A DNA stretch of 64,000 nucleotides from CAVSCD01 sp963726335 (lineage in GTDB: Bacteria > Acidobacteriota > Aminicenantia > Aminicenantales > UBA8522), in the NCBI GenBank assembly GCA_963726335.1, contig CAVSCD010000011.1, positions 620,001 to 684,000 of the forward strand. Direction: 5' to 3'. Positions 25,498-35,410 of this stretch are shown here, piece after piece. The translations under genes and the position numbers were made by a program. Each line of letters opens with the position of its first letter. Positions within the stretch are counted from its first letter, which is position 1. The notes below the pieces were generated by a model. The model was not told the DNA's origin. It made no database searches and saw only the letters and a list, made by a program, of their open reading frames with translations.

Positions 25498-27042
25498 CTA
25501 CGCCTTCTGGCCGCCGACGGTGATCCGGTCGACCTTCATCGTGGGGTTGCCGAACCCGACGGCTTTCGATTGCCCGTCCTTGCCGCAGCCGCCCCCGCCC
25601 AGGACCTCGAGGTCGTCGGCCACGATCGAGATGTTCTGGAGAACGTCCCGGCCGTTCCCCATCAGCATGATCCCCTTGAGGGGCTTGGTGACCCTGCCCC
25701 CCTCGATCAGGTAGCCTTCGGAGACGGAGAAGACGAACCGGCCGGTCGTCGGCATGACGTTGCCGCCGCCGATCCGGGCGATGTAGAGCCCGTTATCCAC
25801 GGACTTGACGAGGTCCTCGCGCTTCGCCGGACCGGGCAGGAGATAGGTGTTGGTCATGCGCGGGATGGGGTAGTTCTGGTAGGACTGGCGGCGCCCGTTC
25901 CCCGTCGGCTTGGACTTCATCAAGCCGGCGTTCAGCCGGTCCTGGAGGAACCCGACGCACGTTCCCTTGTCGATGAGCAGGGTGTTCTGGCCGGGTGTCC
26001 CCTCGTCGTCCACGTTGACCGAGCCCCAGCCGCCCTTGTAGGTCCCGTCGTCGACGAGCGAGACCGCCGGGGAGCCGATCGGCCGGCCCTTCTGGTCCCA
26101 GAAGCTCGATGTCTTTTTCCGGATGCCGTCCGCCTCCAGGCTGTGGCCGATGGCCTCGTGGAAAAAGATCCCGCCGTAGCCGGCGGCGACGACGATCGGG
26201 AATTCCCCGGCCGGCGCGTCCTCGGCGGGCAAAAGGCGGATGGCCATCTCGGCCGCCGCGCGGCCGAACTCTTCGGCCAGGGCAAGGCTGAAGTGCTCGA
26301 ACCCCAGGGACCCGGCCTTGGATTCGTAGCCCACGCTCCGCCGGCCGTTTTCCAGGGCCGCGCAGCTGACTCCGAACCGGGCGGCAGTTTGGGTGTCCTC
26401 AACCAGCAGGCCCTCCGAGTTGGCGATCTGGATCGTCTTGCTCGTGTCGGCGAAATAGACGCCGACCTGGGTGATCCTCTTGTCGTGAGCCCGAGCCGCG
26501 GCGTTGCCTTTGACGAGAAGCTCGGCCTTGGCCTTGGCGGCGATCGCATCGGGAGAGACCTTGACGAGATAGTATGAAGGAAGAGAGATGCCGGCCAGCT
26601 CCCGGATCTTCTGCCGGGCATCCCCGGAGGCGATCAGGGCGGCCGTCGCCGCCGCCTCCTTGAGCCGGGCGGGGTCGAGCTCGGCGGAAAAAGCGTAGCC
26701 CGTCTTTTCCCCCTGGATGACGCGGAACCCCACGCCCAGATCGAGGCCCCGGGTGGCCGAGGAGATCTTGTCCTCGTCGAGGGCGATGCTGTTGGCGACG
26801 GTCCGCTCGTAATAAACCTCGGCGAACTCGCCGCCCCCGCTCAGGCAGACCTCGAGCAGCCGGTTGAGGCTGTCCCTGTCGAGGGCCGCCGGCTCGACGC
26901 TCTCCCCAGCCGCGAAAGCCTCGGTCTCCGCCGCGGACAATTGCTTCCAGAGCGGGTAGGATATCGCCATCTCCCCGGCGGTCACGCCTTTCTTCAGGAA
27001 TGTCCGCCCGTCCAGGTACGGGTCGTATCGGCAATCGATCAT
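25498..27042 (-). CDS. tldD: TldD-type zinc metalloprotease subunit
   Basis: 514 residues. Start set at ATG 27042 (MIDCRYDPY), six bases after AAAGGAG; an in-frame ATG at 27063 would put this Shine-Dalgarno inside the gene. The zinc motif HEAIGHSLEAD (HExxxH) is intact. Other family blocks include ALDEDKISSATRGLDLGVGFRV, GRPIGSPAVSLVDDGT and GLYIARIGGGNVMPTTGRFVFSV. It is the catalytic partner of the PmbA-like protein encoded downstream. No RiPP precursor gene is evident nearby. Confidence 0.93.
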   Translation of the reverse strand: MIDCRYDPYLDGRTFLKKGVTAGEMAISYPLWKQLSAAETEAFAAGESVEPAALDRDSLNRLLEVCLSGGGEFAEVYYERTVANSIALDEDKISSATRGLDLGVGFRVIQGEKTGYAFSAELDPARLKEAAATAALIASGDARQKIRELAGISLPSYYLVKVSPDAIAAKAKAELLVKGNAAARAHDKRITQVGVYFADTSKTIQIANSEGLLVEDTQTAARFGVSCAALENGRRSVGYESKAGSLGFEHFSLALAEEFGRAAAEMAIRLLPAEDAPAGEFPIVVAAGYGGIFFHEAIGHSLEADGIRKKTSSFWDQKGRPIGSPAVSLVDDGTYKGGWGSVNVDDEGTPGQNTLLIDKGTCVGFLQDRLNAGLMKSKPTGNGRRQSYQNYPIPRMTNTYLLPGPAKREDLVKSVDNGLYIARIGGGNVMPTTGRFVFSVSEGYLIEGGRVTKPLKGIMLMGNGRDVLQNISIVADDLEVLGGGGCGKDGQSKAVGFGNPTMKVDRITVGGQKA

Positions 27043-27229
27043 TGGCTGCTCCTTTCGATCCATTGTCCTTTCGGGCGCAACCCGATGTCAACGGGAACTC
27101 GGCTCTATGACGAATAGTGTGGTGCCGGATCAGGTCGGAAGGTGATCGGCCGATGGCGGCCGGTCATCTTCTCTCAAACCGCTCAAACCACGCTTTCCGT
27201 CATAAGGCCCGGGAGCCCAGCGCGGCGCT

Positions 27230-27277
27230 TTGCGAAGTCTTCCTTTTTGCGTATAATCGCCTCTTCTCACCAGGAGG
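27230..27277 (+). promoter_or_regulatory. Promoter and ribosome-binding site of the M16 peptidase pair
   Basis: TTGCGA (27230-27235), a 16-bp spacer and a perfect TATAAT (27252-27257) are followed by AGGAGG (27272-27277), nine bases before the ATG at 27287. An earlier ATG at 27282 meets a stop after one codon and can be ignored. Confidence 0.6.
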
Positions 27278-27286
27278 TCGAATGAT

Positions 27287-28801
27287 ATGAGACGCGCATC
27301 TGTCGGAGTGTTCATTATCCTGGCTTTCCTCTCGTCCGCGCTGGCGGCCGAAGTCAGCCTGGACGTCAAGGAGCACGTCCTGGCCAACGGCATGAAGATC
27401 CTGATGATCCAGAAATCGGGCGTGCCGCGGGTCGTCTGCCACATCTACTTCAAGGTCGGGTCGATCAACGAGCGCCCCGGCATCACGGGCATCGCCCACG
27501 TCCACGAACACATGATGTTCAAGGGGACGAAGATGCTGGGCGTGACCGATCACGAGGCCGACGCGGCCCTCGACCGGCAGATCGACGTTCTCATGGACCA
27601 GATCTATCGGGAGAGATTCTGGACGCCCGGCGGCGGCGACAAGGACAAGATCGCCCGGCTGCAGAAGCAGGTGGACGAGCTGGTGGCCGCCGAGAAAAAG
27701 TACGTCATCAAGGATGAGCTCTGGGAGCTGTACATGAAGAACGGCGGCACGGGGCTCAACGCCTCGACCTCGAACGAGACCACGGGCTACTACGTGACGC
27801 TCCCCACCAACAAGGTCGAGCTCCAGATGCTCCTCGAATCCGACCGGATGATCAACGCCTACTTCCGCGAGTTCTACTCGGAGAAGGACGTGGTCATGGA
27901 GGAGCGGCGGCTGAGCGAGAACCAGCCCGGCTCCCTGTTCGACGAGCAGGTGACGGCCGCCTTTTATGCCGCCTCGCCCTATCACTGGGACGTCATCGGC
28001 TGGATGGACGACCTCCGGAAGTTCACCAAGCAGGACATGATCGACTTCCATAACACGTATTACGTGCCGAATAACGCCGTCGCGATCTACGTCGGGGACT
28101 TCAATCCCGAGACCATCGTCGTCCTGGCGGAAAAGTATTTCGGCCGGATTCCCAAGGGGCCGGACCTCGAGCCCATCCGCACCCTGGAGCCGCCGCAGTA
28201 CAGCGAGAAGCGGCTCTACGGGCAGGGCCCCGGGCCGACCCGGCTGCAGCTCATGTTCCACATCCCGCCCGACGGCGATCCTGACACCCCGGCGCTCCAG
28301 GTACTCGCCGGCGTCCTCGGCTCGGGCGGCGGGTTCGGCCGGCGCGGCGGGGGAGGGGGCGGGACCGGGCGGCTGAACAAGATCCTGGTCGAGGAGAAGC
28401 AGATGGCCGTCAATGCCTCGGCTTCGAGCCGCGCCCAGTGGTACGTCGGCGCGTTCCAGTTCAGCGCCACGCCGCGCCTGGACAAAAAGATCAGCCCCGA
28501 GGACCTGGAGACGGAGATCTGGACGATCATCGGCGACATCCAGCAGAACGGCGTCGCCGAAAACGAGATCCAGATGGCCAAGAATAAGCGCGAAGCGATG
28601 TTCCTGCGCGGCCTGCAGAGCCCGATGGGCCTGGCCTCGAGTGTCGGCCGGGCGGAGCTCAACCGGGGCTGGCGCGCCATGCTGACCGATATCCAGGACA
28701 TCAAGAAGGTTACGAACGACGACATCAAGCGGGTCGCCGCCAAGTATTTCCTGAAGGACAACAGCCTGGCGGCCATCTACACGCGGCAGAGGGGAGAATA
28801 G
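27287..28801 (+). CDS. M16-family zinc metallopeptidase (catalytic subunit), secreted
   Basis: 504 residues. A signal peptide spans residues 1-20 (FIILAFLSSALAAE). The inverted zinc motif HVHEHMMFKG (HxxEH) is followed by the downstream glutamate region VMEERRLSENQPGS. An insertion near residues 85-150 includes a charged helical segment; a glycine-rich loop (GSGGGFGRRGGGGGGTGRLNK) sits in the second half. It is typical of periplasmic M16 proteases paired with an inactive partner. The second M16 gene follows three bases later. Substrate unknown. Confidence 0.88.
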   Translation: MRRASVGVFIILAFLSSALAAEVSLDVKEHVLANGMKILMIQKSGVPRVVCHIYFKVGSINERPGITGIAHVHEHMMFKGTKMLGVTDHEADAALDRQIDVLMDQIYRERFWTPGGGDKDKIARLQKQVDELVAAEKKYVIKDELWELYMKNGGTGLNASTSNETTGYYVTLPTNKVELQMLLESDRMINAYFREFYSEKDVVMEERRLSENQPGSLFDEQVTAAFYAASPYHWDVIGWMDDLRKFTKQDMIDFHNTYYVPNNAVAIYVGDFNPETIVVLAEKYFGRIPKGPDLEPIRTLEPPQYSEKRLYGQGPGPTRLQLMFHIPPDGDPDTPALQVLAGVLGSGGGFGRRGGGGGGTGRLNKILVEEKQMAVNASASSRAQWYVGAFQFSATPRLDKKISPEDLETEIWTIIGDIQQNGVAENEIQMAKNKREAMFLRGLQSPMGLASSVGRAELNRGWRAMLTDIQDIKKVTNDDIKRVAAKYFLKDNSLAAIYTRQRGE

Positions 28802-28804
28802 GCG

Positions 28805-30282
28805 ATGAGAGTCACGATGATACGGAAGTTCATGCTGATCGTCGTCATGGCGGGCCTATGCCTGGCCGCCGGGCTGGCCCAGGTGGAGAAGCCCGCGGAC
28901 CTAAAATACCCCGCGCTCAAGTACGATCCGCCCGACCCCACGTCCTTCCGGATGTCTTTCGCCAAGGGCCTGCGCGGCTATGTGCAGGAGGACCGCGGCC
29001 TGCCCGTCGTCAACGTCTCCGCGTACATCAACTACGGCCAGGTTTACGACGCGAAAGAGAAAGTCGGGCTGGGCCAGCTCCTCGGTGCCGCGCTGATCAA
29101 GGGCGGGACCAGGTCGAAACCCGGCAACGTCATTGAGGAGCGGATCGACTTTCTGGGCGGGTCGCTGAATTTCACGGTAACCGAGCGGGGTTCCACGCTG
29201 TCTCTGTTCGTCCTGAGCAAAGACCTCGACGAGGGGCTCGGCCTCTTTTTTGACGTCCTGATGAACCCCGAGTTCCGCGAGGACCCGGTCAACCTGGCCA
29301 GGGCCAGGCTCATCGAGGGGCTCCGCCAGGCGAACGATTCGCCCAGCGCTGTCCTGACCCGGGAATATCAGCGGCTCCTCTACGGTGACGGTCCCCTGAC
29401 CTGGCAGCCGGTCCGGGCCTCGTATGAGGGCCTCTCCGCGGCGGACCTCAAGGCGGTCCACGGCCGGTTCTTCTATCCCAAGAATGTCATCCTCGCCGCG
29501 GCCGGCGACTTCGCCAAGGCCGACCTGGTCAAGAAGGTCAACAGGCTGATCGCCCCGTGGAAGAACGGCCGGGCGGATTTCCCCGCCCTCCCAAAAGCGT
29601 TCCCGGAGGTCGAGCCGGGGGTCTACTTCATTCAGAAGAAGATCAACCAGGGCTATATCAGCCTGGGCCACCTGGGGATCGAGGACACAAACCCCGATTA
29701 TTACGCCGTCCAGGTGATGAACTTCATCCTGGGCGGGGGAGCTTCACCTCCCGGATCACGACCAAGGTGCGATCGGACGAGGGGCTGGCCTATAACACGG
29801 GGAGCCGGTTCACTTACCCTTGGGGCTATCCGGGAACCCTGTCCGGCTACGTCCAGACGAAATCGGCCACCGTCGGCTATGCTATCTCGCTGATCCTCAA
29901 GGAGTTCGAGAGGATCAGGACGGAGCCCGTCTCTGATGACGAGCTGGCCACCGCGGTCGAATACTACCTCGAGAGCTTCCCGGACAACTTCAGCTCCCCG
30001 ATGACCACCTTCGGCAATTTCGTGATGCTGGAGATGCAGGGGAAGCCGATGGACTATTACAAAACCTACCGCGACAAGATCCGGATGGTCACGAAGGACA
30101 GGGTCCTCGAAGTGGCCAAGAAATACGTTCTTCCGGGAAAAACGGCGATCATGATCGTCGGCGACTGGGAGCCCTGCAACACGGGCGGCGACCAATTCCC
30201 GGGCCCGCTGGACAAGCTCGGGAAGGTCCACCGGGTCGGACTCACCGACCCGATGACGGGCGAGGAGCTCAAGGCGCGATAG
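28805..30282 (+). pseudogene. Second M16-family protein (non-catalytic partner type) with one-base frameshift
   Basis: The N-terminal part has a signal peptide (IRKFMLIVVMAGLCLAAGLAQ) and M16 blocks (YVQEDRGLPVVNVSAYINYGQVYD, GLGQLLGAALIKGGTRSK), with no HxxEH zinc motif. That fits the inactive partner of a two-subunit M16 protease. The frame breaks at a G run (29735-29739): GGG followed by SFTSRITTKVRSDEGLAYNTGS would be read if six Gs were present instead of five. The second frame then runs to 30282 with no further defect. A homopolymer deletion, technical or real, is the simplest explanation. If corrected, the protein has about 492 residues. Confidence 0.85.
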
Positions 30283-30294
30283 AAGCCCGCCGGG

Positions 30295-32061
30295 TTATTT
30301 CTTGAGCTGGAGCCCCAGCTCACCGAGTTGCTTTTCTCCGACCTCGGTGGGCGAGCCGGTGAGCAGGCACAGCGCGCTCGTCGTCTTGGGGAAGGCGATG
30401 ACCTCGCGGATGGATTCCTCCCCGGCGAGGAGCATGACGGTGCGGTCAAACCCCATGGCGATGCCGCCGTGGGGAGGAGTCCCGTAACCCAGCGCCTCGA
30501 CGAAATAGCCGAACTTGTCTTCGATCTCTTTTTCCGAGAGCCCGAGGAGCCTGAAGATCCGCCGCTGGAGCTCGAAATCGTGGATCCGGATGGAGCCGCC
30601 GCCGATCTCGCAGCCGTTGAGCACGATATCGTAGGCTTTAGCCTTGGCGCGAAGGGGCTCGGTCTCGAGGTGGGGGAGGTCTTCATCCCGGGGGGAGGTG
30701 AAGGGGTGGTGGACGGCGACGATCTTATTTTCCTCGTCGCTCCACTCGAACAGCGGAAAATCCGTCACCCACGTGAAGGCGTGGCCTGTCTCCGCGGCGG
30801 CGCGAAGGAGCTCGATGCGGAGGGCGCCCAGGGCCGGCAGGGCGACGGCCGCCTTGTCGGCCACCAGGAGAACGAGGTCTTCGTCCTTCGCCCCCATCTT
30901 CTCCCAGAGAAGATGGGCTTCGGGCTCGGCGAGCTTCAGCGAGGATTTGAATTCGGTCTGCTTTTTCAGCCAGATGACACCCTTGGCGCCCAGGCTTTTG
31001 GCCCGTTCGCCGATCTTGTCCAGCTGGCTCCTCGACATCCCGGCGCCCCCGTCGATCTTCAAGCCCTTTAAAACACCGCCGGCGCCCAGGACCTGACGGA
31101 CGATATCCGATGACAGCTCCGCGCCTGCCGCGGTGAGGTCGACGATCCGGGCCCGGATCCTCAAGTCCGGCTTGTCGGTGCCGTAAATCCCCATGCTCTC
31201 CTCGTAAGTGAGGCGGGGGAACGGCGTCTCTACCTTTTCGCCGATAACCTCGAAGATGGCGGCCAGCATCCCCTCGGTGAGATCGAAAATATCCTCTCTG
31301 TCGGCGAAGCTCATCTCGATATCGATCTGGGTGAACTCGGGCTGCCGGTCCGCCCGCAAGTCCTCGTCCCGGAAGCAGCGGACGATCTGGAAATACCGGT
31401 CCACCCCGGAGATCATCAGCGTCTGCTTGAAGAGCTGGGGGGATTGGGGCAGGGCATAGAACCGGCCTTTATGAATCCGGCTCGGGACAAGATAATCGCG
31501 GGCCCCTTCGGGCGTCGATTTACCGAGAAATGGCGTCTCGATCTCGAGGAACCCCTTGGCGCTCAGGTAGTTCCGGGTCCGCTGGGCCGCTTCGTGGCGG
31601 AGGCGGAGCAGCCGCTGTTTCGAGGGTCGGCGGAGGTCGATGTACCTGTATTTCATCCTCAGGTCTTCCGAAGCCTGCACGGGGTCGGCGACTTGGAAAG
31701 GCGGCACCTTGGAGGCGTTAAAGACCTTGAGCTCGAGCGCTTCGATCTCGACCTCGCCCGTCGCCATATCTTTATTGGCCGCCCCGGCTGCCCTCCGGCG
31801 AACGACCCCCCTCACGCCGATAACGTACTCGGGACGGACCTTCTTGGCGGCCTCGAGGAGCGCCGGTCGCTCGGGAGAAAAGACCGCCTGGACGATGCCT
31901 TCGCGGTCCCGGAGGTCGATGAACAGGAGGCCGCCCATGTCCCGCTGGCGCTGGACCCAGCCGACAAGCGTGACTTCGCCGCCGGCGTGGTCCGGACGGA
32001 CGAGCCCGGCATAGACTGTCCTTTTCCAAGGCTGAGTGGAACTTGAGGCTGTGTTGGTCAT
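30295..32061 (-). CDS. aspS: Aspartyl-tRNA synthetase, bacterial type
   Basis: 588 residues. OB-fold anticodon-binding domain (about 15-120) and class II core. Motif 2 lies around YFQIVRCFRDEDLRADRQPEFTQIDIEMSF, and motif 3 is GGIAMGFDRTVMLLAG near the C-terminus. The bacterial GAD insertion domain lies about 290-410. GGAGGG precedes the ATG. hisS lies just upstream on the same strand, a common pairing. Whether it is discriminating or also charges tRNA-Asn cannot be read here. Confidence 0.96.
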   Translation of the reverse strand: MTNTASSSTQPWKRTVYAGLVRPDHAGGEVTLVGWVQRQRDMGGLLFIDLRDREGIVQAVFSPERPALLEAAKKVRPEYVIGVRGVVRRRAAGAANKDMATGEVEIEALELKVFNASKVPPFQVADPVQASEDLRMKYRYIDLRRPSKQRLLRLRHEAAQRTRNYLSAKGFLEIETPFLGKSTPEGARDYLVPSRIHKGRFYALPQSPQLFKQTLMISGVDRYFQIVRCFRDEDLRADRQPEFTQIDIEMSFADREDIFDLTEGMLAAIFEVIGEKVETPFPRLTYEESMGIYGTDKPDLRIRARIVDLTAAGAELSSDIVRQVLGAGGVLKGLKIDGGAGMSRSQLDKIGERAKSLGAKGVIWLKKQTEFKSSLKLAEPEAHLLWEKMGAKDEDLVLLVADKAAVALPALGALRIELLRAAAETGHAFTWVTDFPLFEWSDEENKIVAVHHPFTSPRDEDLPHLETEPLRAKAKAYDIVLNGCEIGGGSIRIHDFELQRRIFRLLGLSEKEIEDKFGYFVEALGYGTPPHGGIAMGFDRTVMLLAGEESIREVIAFPKTTSALCLLTGSPTEVGEKQLGELGLQLKK

Positions 32062-32104
32062 TTAATCCCTCCGGATTCGTCGGCGCAGGCGGCTGCCGGC
32101 CGCT

Positions 32105-33376
32105 TCAGGTATCCGACCGCCGGAGAATCTCGACGAGTTCTTCTTTTCCGGCATCCTGCTGGCGGCCCGTGGCCAGGTCTTTCACTTGGAACCGCGCTTT
32201 TCGGACTTCTTCCTCGCCCACGATGACCGCCCAGGCGGCCTGGAGCTTGCTGGCCCGGGCGAGCTGACTCTTGAGGCCCCGTCCCTTGAATTCGAGGAGG
32301 CACTCGAGGCCGTTCTCCCTCAGGAAGCGGGCCAGGTCCATGGCCGCGGCCTTGGCCTCTTCTCCGAGATAGGCCAGGAAGACGAACCGCCCCGGCTCCG
32401 CCTTCAGGCCGGACACTGAAAGCAGCCTCTCCAGGCCGATGGCGAACCCGATGGCGGGCATATCCGGCCCGCCGTACTCTCTCATCAGGTCGTCGTAGCG
32501 GCCGCCGCCCAGGACCGCGTTCTGGGCGCCCTGGTCGGTCGTCGCGATCTCGAACGTTGTGCGCGTGTAATAGTCGATGCCCCTGACCAGGCGGGGTTCG
32601 ACCCGGTAGGCGATGCCGTAGAGGTCGAGGTGGGACCTGAAGCGGCGGAAGTGATCTTGGCACTCCGGACACAGGTAGCCGGTGATCGCCGGGAACGAAC
32701 GGGCGATCTCCCGGCAGGACTCGACTTTGCAGTCGAATATCCGGAGGGGATTGGTCGCGGCTTTCCTCCGGCAATCCGGGCAGAGCGATGGCTCCACGGC
32801 CGCGGCCGCCGCCCTGAGCTCTTGAAGGTAGGCGGGCCGGCAGTTCCGGTCGCCCACCGAATTGACCAGGATCTCGGTGCCCCGGACGTCGAGCCGCTTG
32901 AGGAGCCGGTCCGCCATCTCGATGATCTCGGCGTCGATGGCGGGATCGGCCTCGCCGAAGACCTCGATGTCAATCTGGTGGAATTGGCGGAAGCGCCCCT
33001 TCTGAGGCCGGTCGTACCGGAACATCGGCCCCGTGTAATAGAAACGCAGCGGCTCGGGCTGGAGATCAAGCCGGTGCTCGATGATGGCCCGCGCCACCGA
33101 GGGCGTGTATTCCGGCCGCAGCGTGAGCGACCGGCCGCCTTTGTCGGTGAACGTGTACATTTCCTTGGTGACGATATCCGAGGTCTGGCCGGTCCCCTTC
33201 TCGAAGAGCTCGGTCGCCTCGAAGACGGGGGTCCTGATCTCCCGGTATCCGTAGAGCTCAAAGACGGTCCGCGCGATCTGTTCGAGCTTCTGCCAGATGC
33301 CGGACTCCGGGGGAAGGATGTCGTGAGTTCCCTTGATGGCCGAGACGGGCGCCTTGCCGGGCTGTTCTTCGCTCAC
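32105..33376 (-). CDS. hisS: Histidyl-tRNA synthetase
   Basis: 423 residues from a GTG at 33376 that overlaps the accA stop (GTGA). The frame stays open further upstream inside accA, but that extension has no family similarity. Class II core: AIKGTHDILPPES, motif 1 region, TLRPEYTPSVARAI, motif 2 FRYDRPQKGRFRQFHQIDIEVFG, histidine-A motif LVRGIDYYTRTTFE, and motif 3 AIGFAIGLERLL. A C-terminal anticodon-binding domain follows (about 330-423). Confidence 0.95.
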   Translation of the reverse strand: MSEEQPGKAPVSAIKGTHDILPPESGIWQKLEQIARTVFELYGYREIRTPVFEATELFEKGTGQTSDIVTKEMYTFTDKGGRSLTLRPEYTPSVARAIIEHRLDLQPEPLRFYYTGPMFRYDRPQKGRFRQFHQIDIEVFGEADPAIDAEIIEMADRLLKRLDVRGTEILVNSVGDRNCRPAYLQELRAAAAAVEPSLCPDCRRKAATNPLRIFDCKVESCREIARSFPAITGYLCPECQDHFRRFRSHLDLYGIAYRVEPRLVRGIDYYTRTTFEIATTDQGAQNAVLGGGRYDDLMREYGGPDMPAIGFAIGLERLLSVSGLKAEPGRFVFLAYLGEEAKAAAMDLARFLRENGLECLLEFKGRGLKSQLARASKLQAAWAVIVGEEEVRKARFQVKDLATGRQQDAGKEELVEILRRSDT

Positions 33377-34329
33377 TTCTGGGTGAAAACTCCCATGGCT
33401 CGGAACTTCCGGTATCTTTCCTCGAGCAGATCGTCGGCCGGTTTCCCCTCCAGCTTTTTCAGGGCCTGGCTGATATTCCGGTCCACGTTCTTGATTGTCA
33501 GCTCGGGGTCGATATGCGCGGCGCCCGGCGGCTCCATGATGATCTTGTCGATGATCCCCAGCGCCAGCAGGTCCTGGGCGCGGATCCTCATATTCTCGGC
33601 CGCCAGGGAGATGGCGCTTTGGTCTTTCCAAAGGATGGCGGCGCACCCCTCGGGCGAGATGACGGAGTAAAATGAATATTCGAGCATCAAGACGGTGTCG
33701 CCCACACCCACTCCCAGCGCCCCGCCGCTGCCGCCCTCGCCGATGATGACGTTGACGATGGGGACTTCGATCCGGGACATCTCCCTCAGGTTATAGGCGA
33801 TCGCCTCGGCCTGGCCGCGCTCTTCGGCGCCGATACCGGGGTAGGCGCCGGGGGTGTCGATCAGGGTGACGATCGGCGCGCCGAACTTCTCGGCCGTCTT
33901 CATGACGCGGAGCGCCTTACGGTAACCCTCGGGGTTGGGCTCGCCGAAATTCCGGGCGATCCGCTCGCGCGTGCTCCGGCCCTTCTGGTGGCCGATGAAG
34001 CACGTCGCCTTCCCCCTGTAGAAGCCGAGGCCGGCGACGATGGCCGGGTCGTCCGCGAATCGCCTGTCCCCGTGCATCTCGGTAAAATCCTCGACCAGGC
34101 TGGCGATGTAATCCAGGGTGTAAGGACGCTGGGGGTGCCGGGCGATCTGGACGATCTGGGTGGCCGTCAGCTGAGGGCTGATCCGGGCCCATTCCATCTC
34201 GATCTCGGCCCGGAGAGAAGCGATCTTCTCTTTTCTGAGGGGGTCTTCGGAGATCTCGAGCTCGTCGATCTCGCGGCGGAGGCCCAGGATGCCCTTTTCG
34301 AGCTGGTAAAAATCTTCGGTTTCAGCCAT
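33373..34329 (-). CDS. accA: Acetyl-CoA carboxylase carboxyltransferase subunit alpha
   Basis: 318 residues. Carboxyltransferase blocks: HPQRPYTLDYIASLVEDFTEMHGDRRFADDPAIV, IGHQKGR, NFGEPNPEGYRKALRVMKTAEKFGAPIVTLIDTPGAYPG, GEGGSGGALGVGVGD and FYSVISPEGCAAILWKD. It transfers carboxyl from biotin to acetyl-CoA with AccD, which is not in the window. The N-terminal coiled segment (1-50) is standard. hisS follows with overlapping stop and start. Confidence 0.96.
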   Translation of the reverse strand: MAETEDFYQLEKGILGLRREIDELEISEDPLRKEKIASLRAEIEMEWARISPQLTATQIVQIARHPQRPYTLDYIASLVEDFTEMHGDRRFADDPAIVAGLGFYRGKATCFIGHQKGRSTRERIARNFGEPNPEGYRKALRVMKTAEKFGAPIVTLIDTPGAYPGIGAEERGQAEAIAYNLREMSRIEVPIVNVIIGEGGSGGALGVGVGDTVLMLEYSFYSVISPEGCAAILWKDQSAISLAAENMRIRAQDLLALGIIDKIIMEPPGAAHIDPELTIKNVDRNISQALKKLEGKPADDLLEERYRKFRAMGVFTQK

Positions 34330-34451
34330 GTCGGACCCGATATCTCGCTTGGAATCTAACGGGGCTATTCTAAGGTCTTACAAGGATTTATTCAAGCCGG
34401 ATCAAGAAGGAGCGGGCTTTTCTGCTTCCGTGACGCGTTGGCTTGTCGATA

Positions 34452-34551
34452 GGGTCCTGTCACGGCGCGTCCCTGTCCGTCCTCGCGCCTCACCCGTCAA
34501 GAGAGGGGTCCCCGTCGCTTCGGGCGGGCAGGGACTGGCGCCGCGCCACCC
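34452..34551 (+). repeat. Dispersed intergenic element, copy B (100 bp)
   Basis: It starts GGGTCCTGTC and ends GCCACCC. Left arm CACGGCGC then GTCCCTG pairs with CAGGGAC then GCGCCGCG, one mismatch. It lacks the ~20-bp middle segment found in copies A and C. It lies between rlmB (ends 34554, minus) and accA. Confidence 0.85.
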
Positions 34552-34553
34552 TC

Positions 34554-35348
34554 CTATGATTTACTTTGGGTCACGGAAGCAACGCCGCCCTCGAGCTTTC
34601 GGCTCGAATTAATCGGGGGGGTGGGGGATGGCAGGAGGCGGCGCTGGCGCACGACCTCGAAGAAGAAAACGGCGGCCGCGGCGGCCACGTTCAGCGAGTT
34701 GACGCGGCCGAAAAGGGGCAGGGACAGGACCTTGTCGCACCTCTCCCGGGTGAGCCGGCGGAGGCCCCGTCCCTCCGACCCCAGAACGATGCCCAGGGGG
34801 ACGGTGTAATCGAAATCGAGCCAGGTCTCGGGGCTGCCGGCCTCGGCGCCCACCAGCCAAATGCCCCTCTGTTTCAGGTCTGTCATGGTCTGGGCCAGGT
34901 TCTTGACGCGCGCCACGGGTAGGTGTTCGGCCGCGCCGGCCGAAACCTCCATGACGGTTTCCGTCACCCCGGCCGAGTGCCGCTCGGTCAGGACCAGGCC
35001 GTCGGCCCCGGCGGCCTCCGCCGTCCTGATGATGGCCCCGAGGTTCTGCGGGTCCTCGATCTCATCCAGGAGCACGATGAACGGCGTGCCGGTCCGGGCG
35101 GGGAGGTCCTCGACGGCGACGAATTCCTTGGCCGAGAGGACCGCCACGGCGCCTTGGTGGTCCGGCGCCATCTCGTCGAGCCCAGGCCGGGGAACGAAGA
35201 CGAAGGGTATGCCCCGGCCTTTGGCCAGGTGGATGATCTCCCCGATCCTTTGCGGGCCCTTCTCTTTCTGGATGAAGATCTTCTGGATGCGGCCCGAGGA
35301 GCCGCGCAGGATCTCGATGATGGCGTTCAGCCGGACGACTCTGTCCAT
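34554..35348 (-). CDS. rlmB: 23S rRNA (guanosine-2'-O-)-methyltransferase RlmB-like, TrmH/SpoU family
   Basis: 264 residues. An N-terminal substrate-binding domain (about 1-75) precedes the SPOUT knot domain, with motif 1 LDEIEDPQNLGAIIRTAEAAGADGLVLTE, motif 2 GIVLGSEGRGL and motif 3 LPLFGRVNSLNVAAAAAVFFFE. The 2'-O-methylation target is inferred from the RlmB-like N-terminus; another TrmH-family member is possible. AAGGAG sits four bases before the ATG. The last ~20 residues beyond FFEVVRQRR are poorly conserved-looking. Confidence 0.88.
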   Translation of the reverse strand: MDRVVRLNAIIEILRGSSGRIQKIFIQKEKGPQRIGEIIHLAKGRGIPFVFVPRPGLDEMAPDHQGAVAVLSAKEFVAVEDLPARTGTPFIVLLDEIEDPQNLGAIIRTAEAAGADGLVLTERHSAGVTETVMEVSAGAAEHLPVARVKNLAQTMTDLKQRGIWLVGAEAGSPETWLDFDYTVPLGIVLGSEGRGLRRLTRERCDKVLSLPLFGRVNSLNVAAAAAVFFFEVVRQRRLLPSPTPPINSSRKLEGGVASVTQSKS

Positions 35349-35410
35349 CAGGCTCCTTCATTCACCGGGCTCACCGGAACGCCCCGGCCGGCGGCCGGCC
35401 GGCCGCGAAC

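Noticed and set aside
23974..26577. Long plus-strand open frame (867 codons) opposite pmbA/tldD
   Set aside because: The true genes carry conserved metalloprotease motifs on the minus strand; the antisense frame is Arg/Pro/Gly/Asp-rich noise.
33377..33646. N-terminal extension of hisS
   Set aside because: It lies inside accA in another frame and has no similarity to synthetase sequence.
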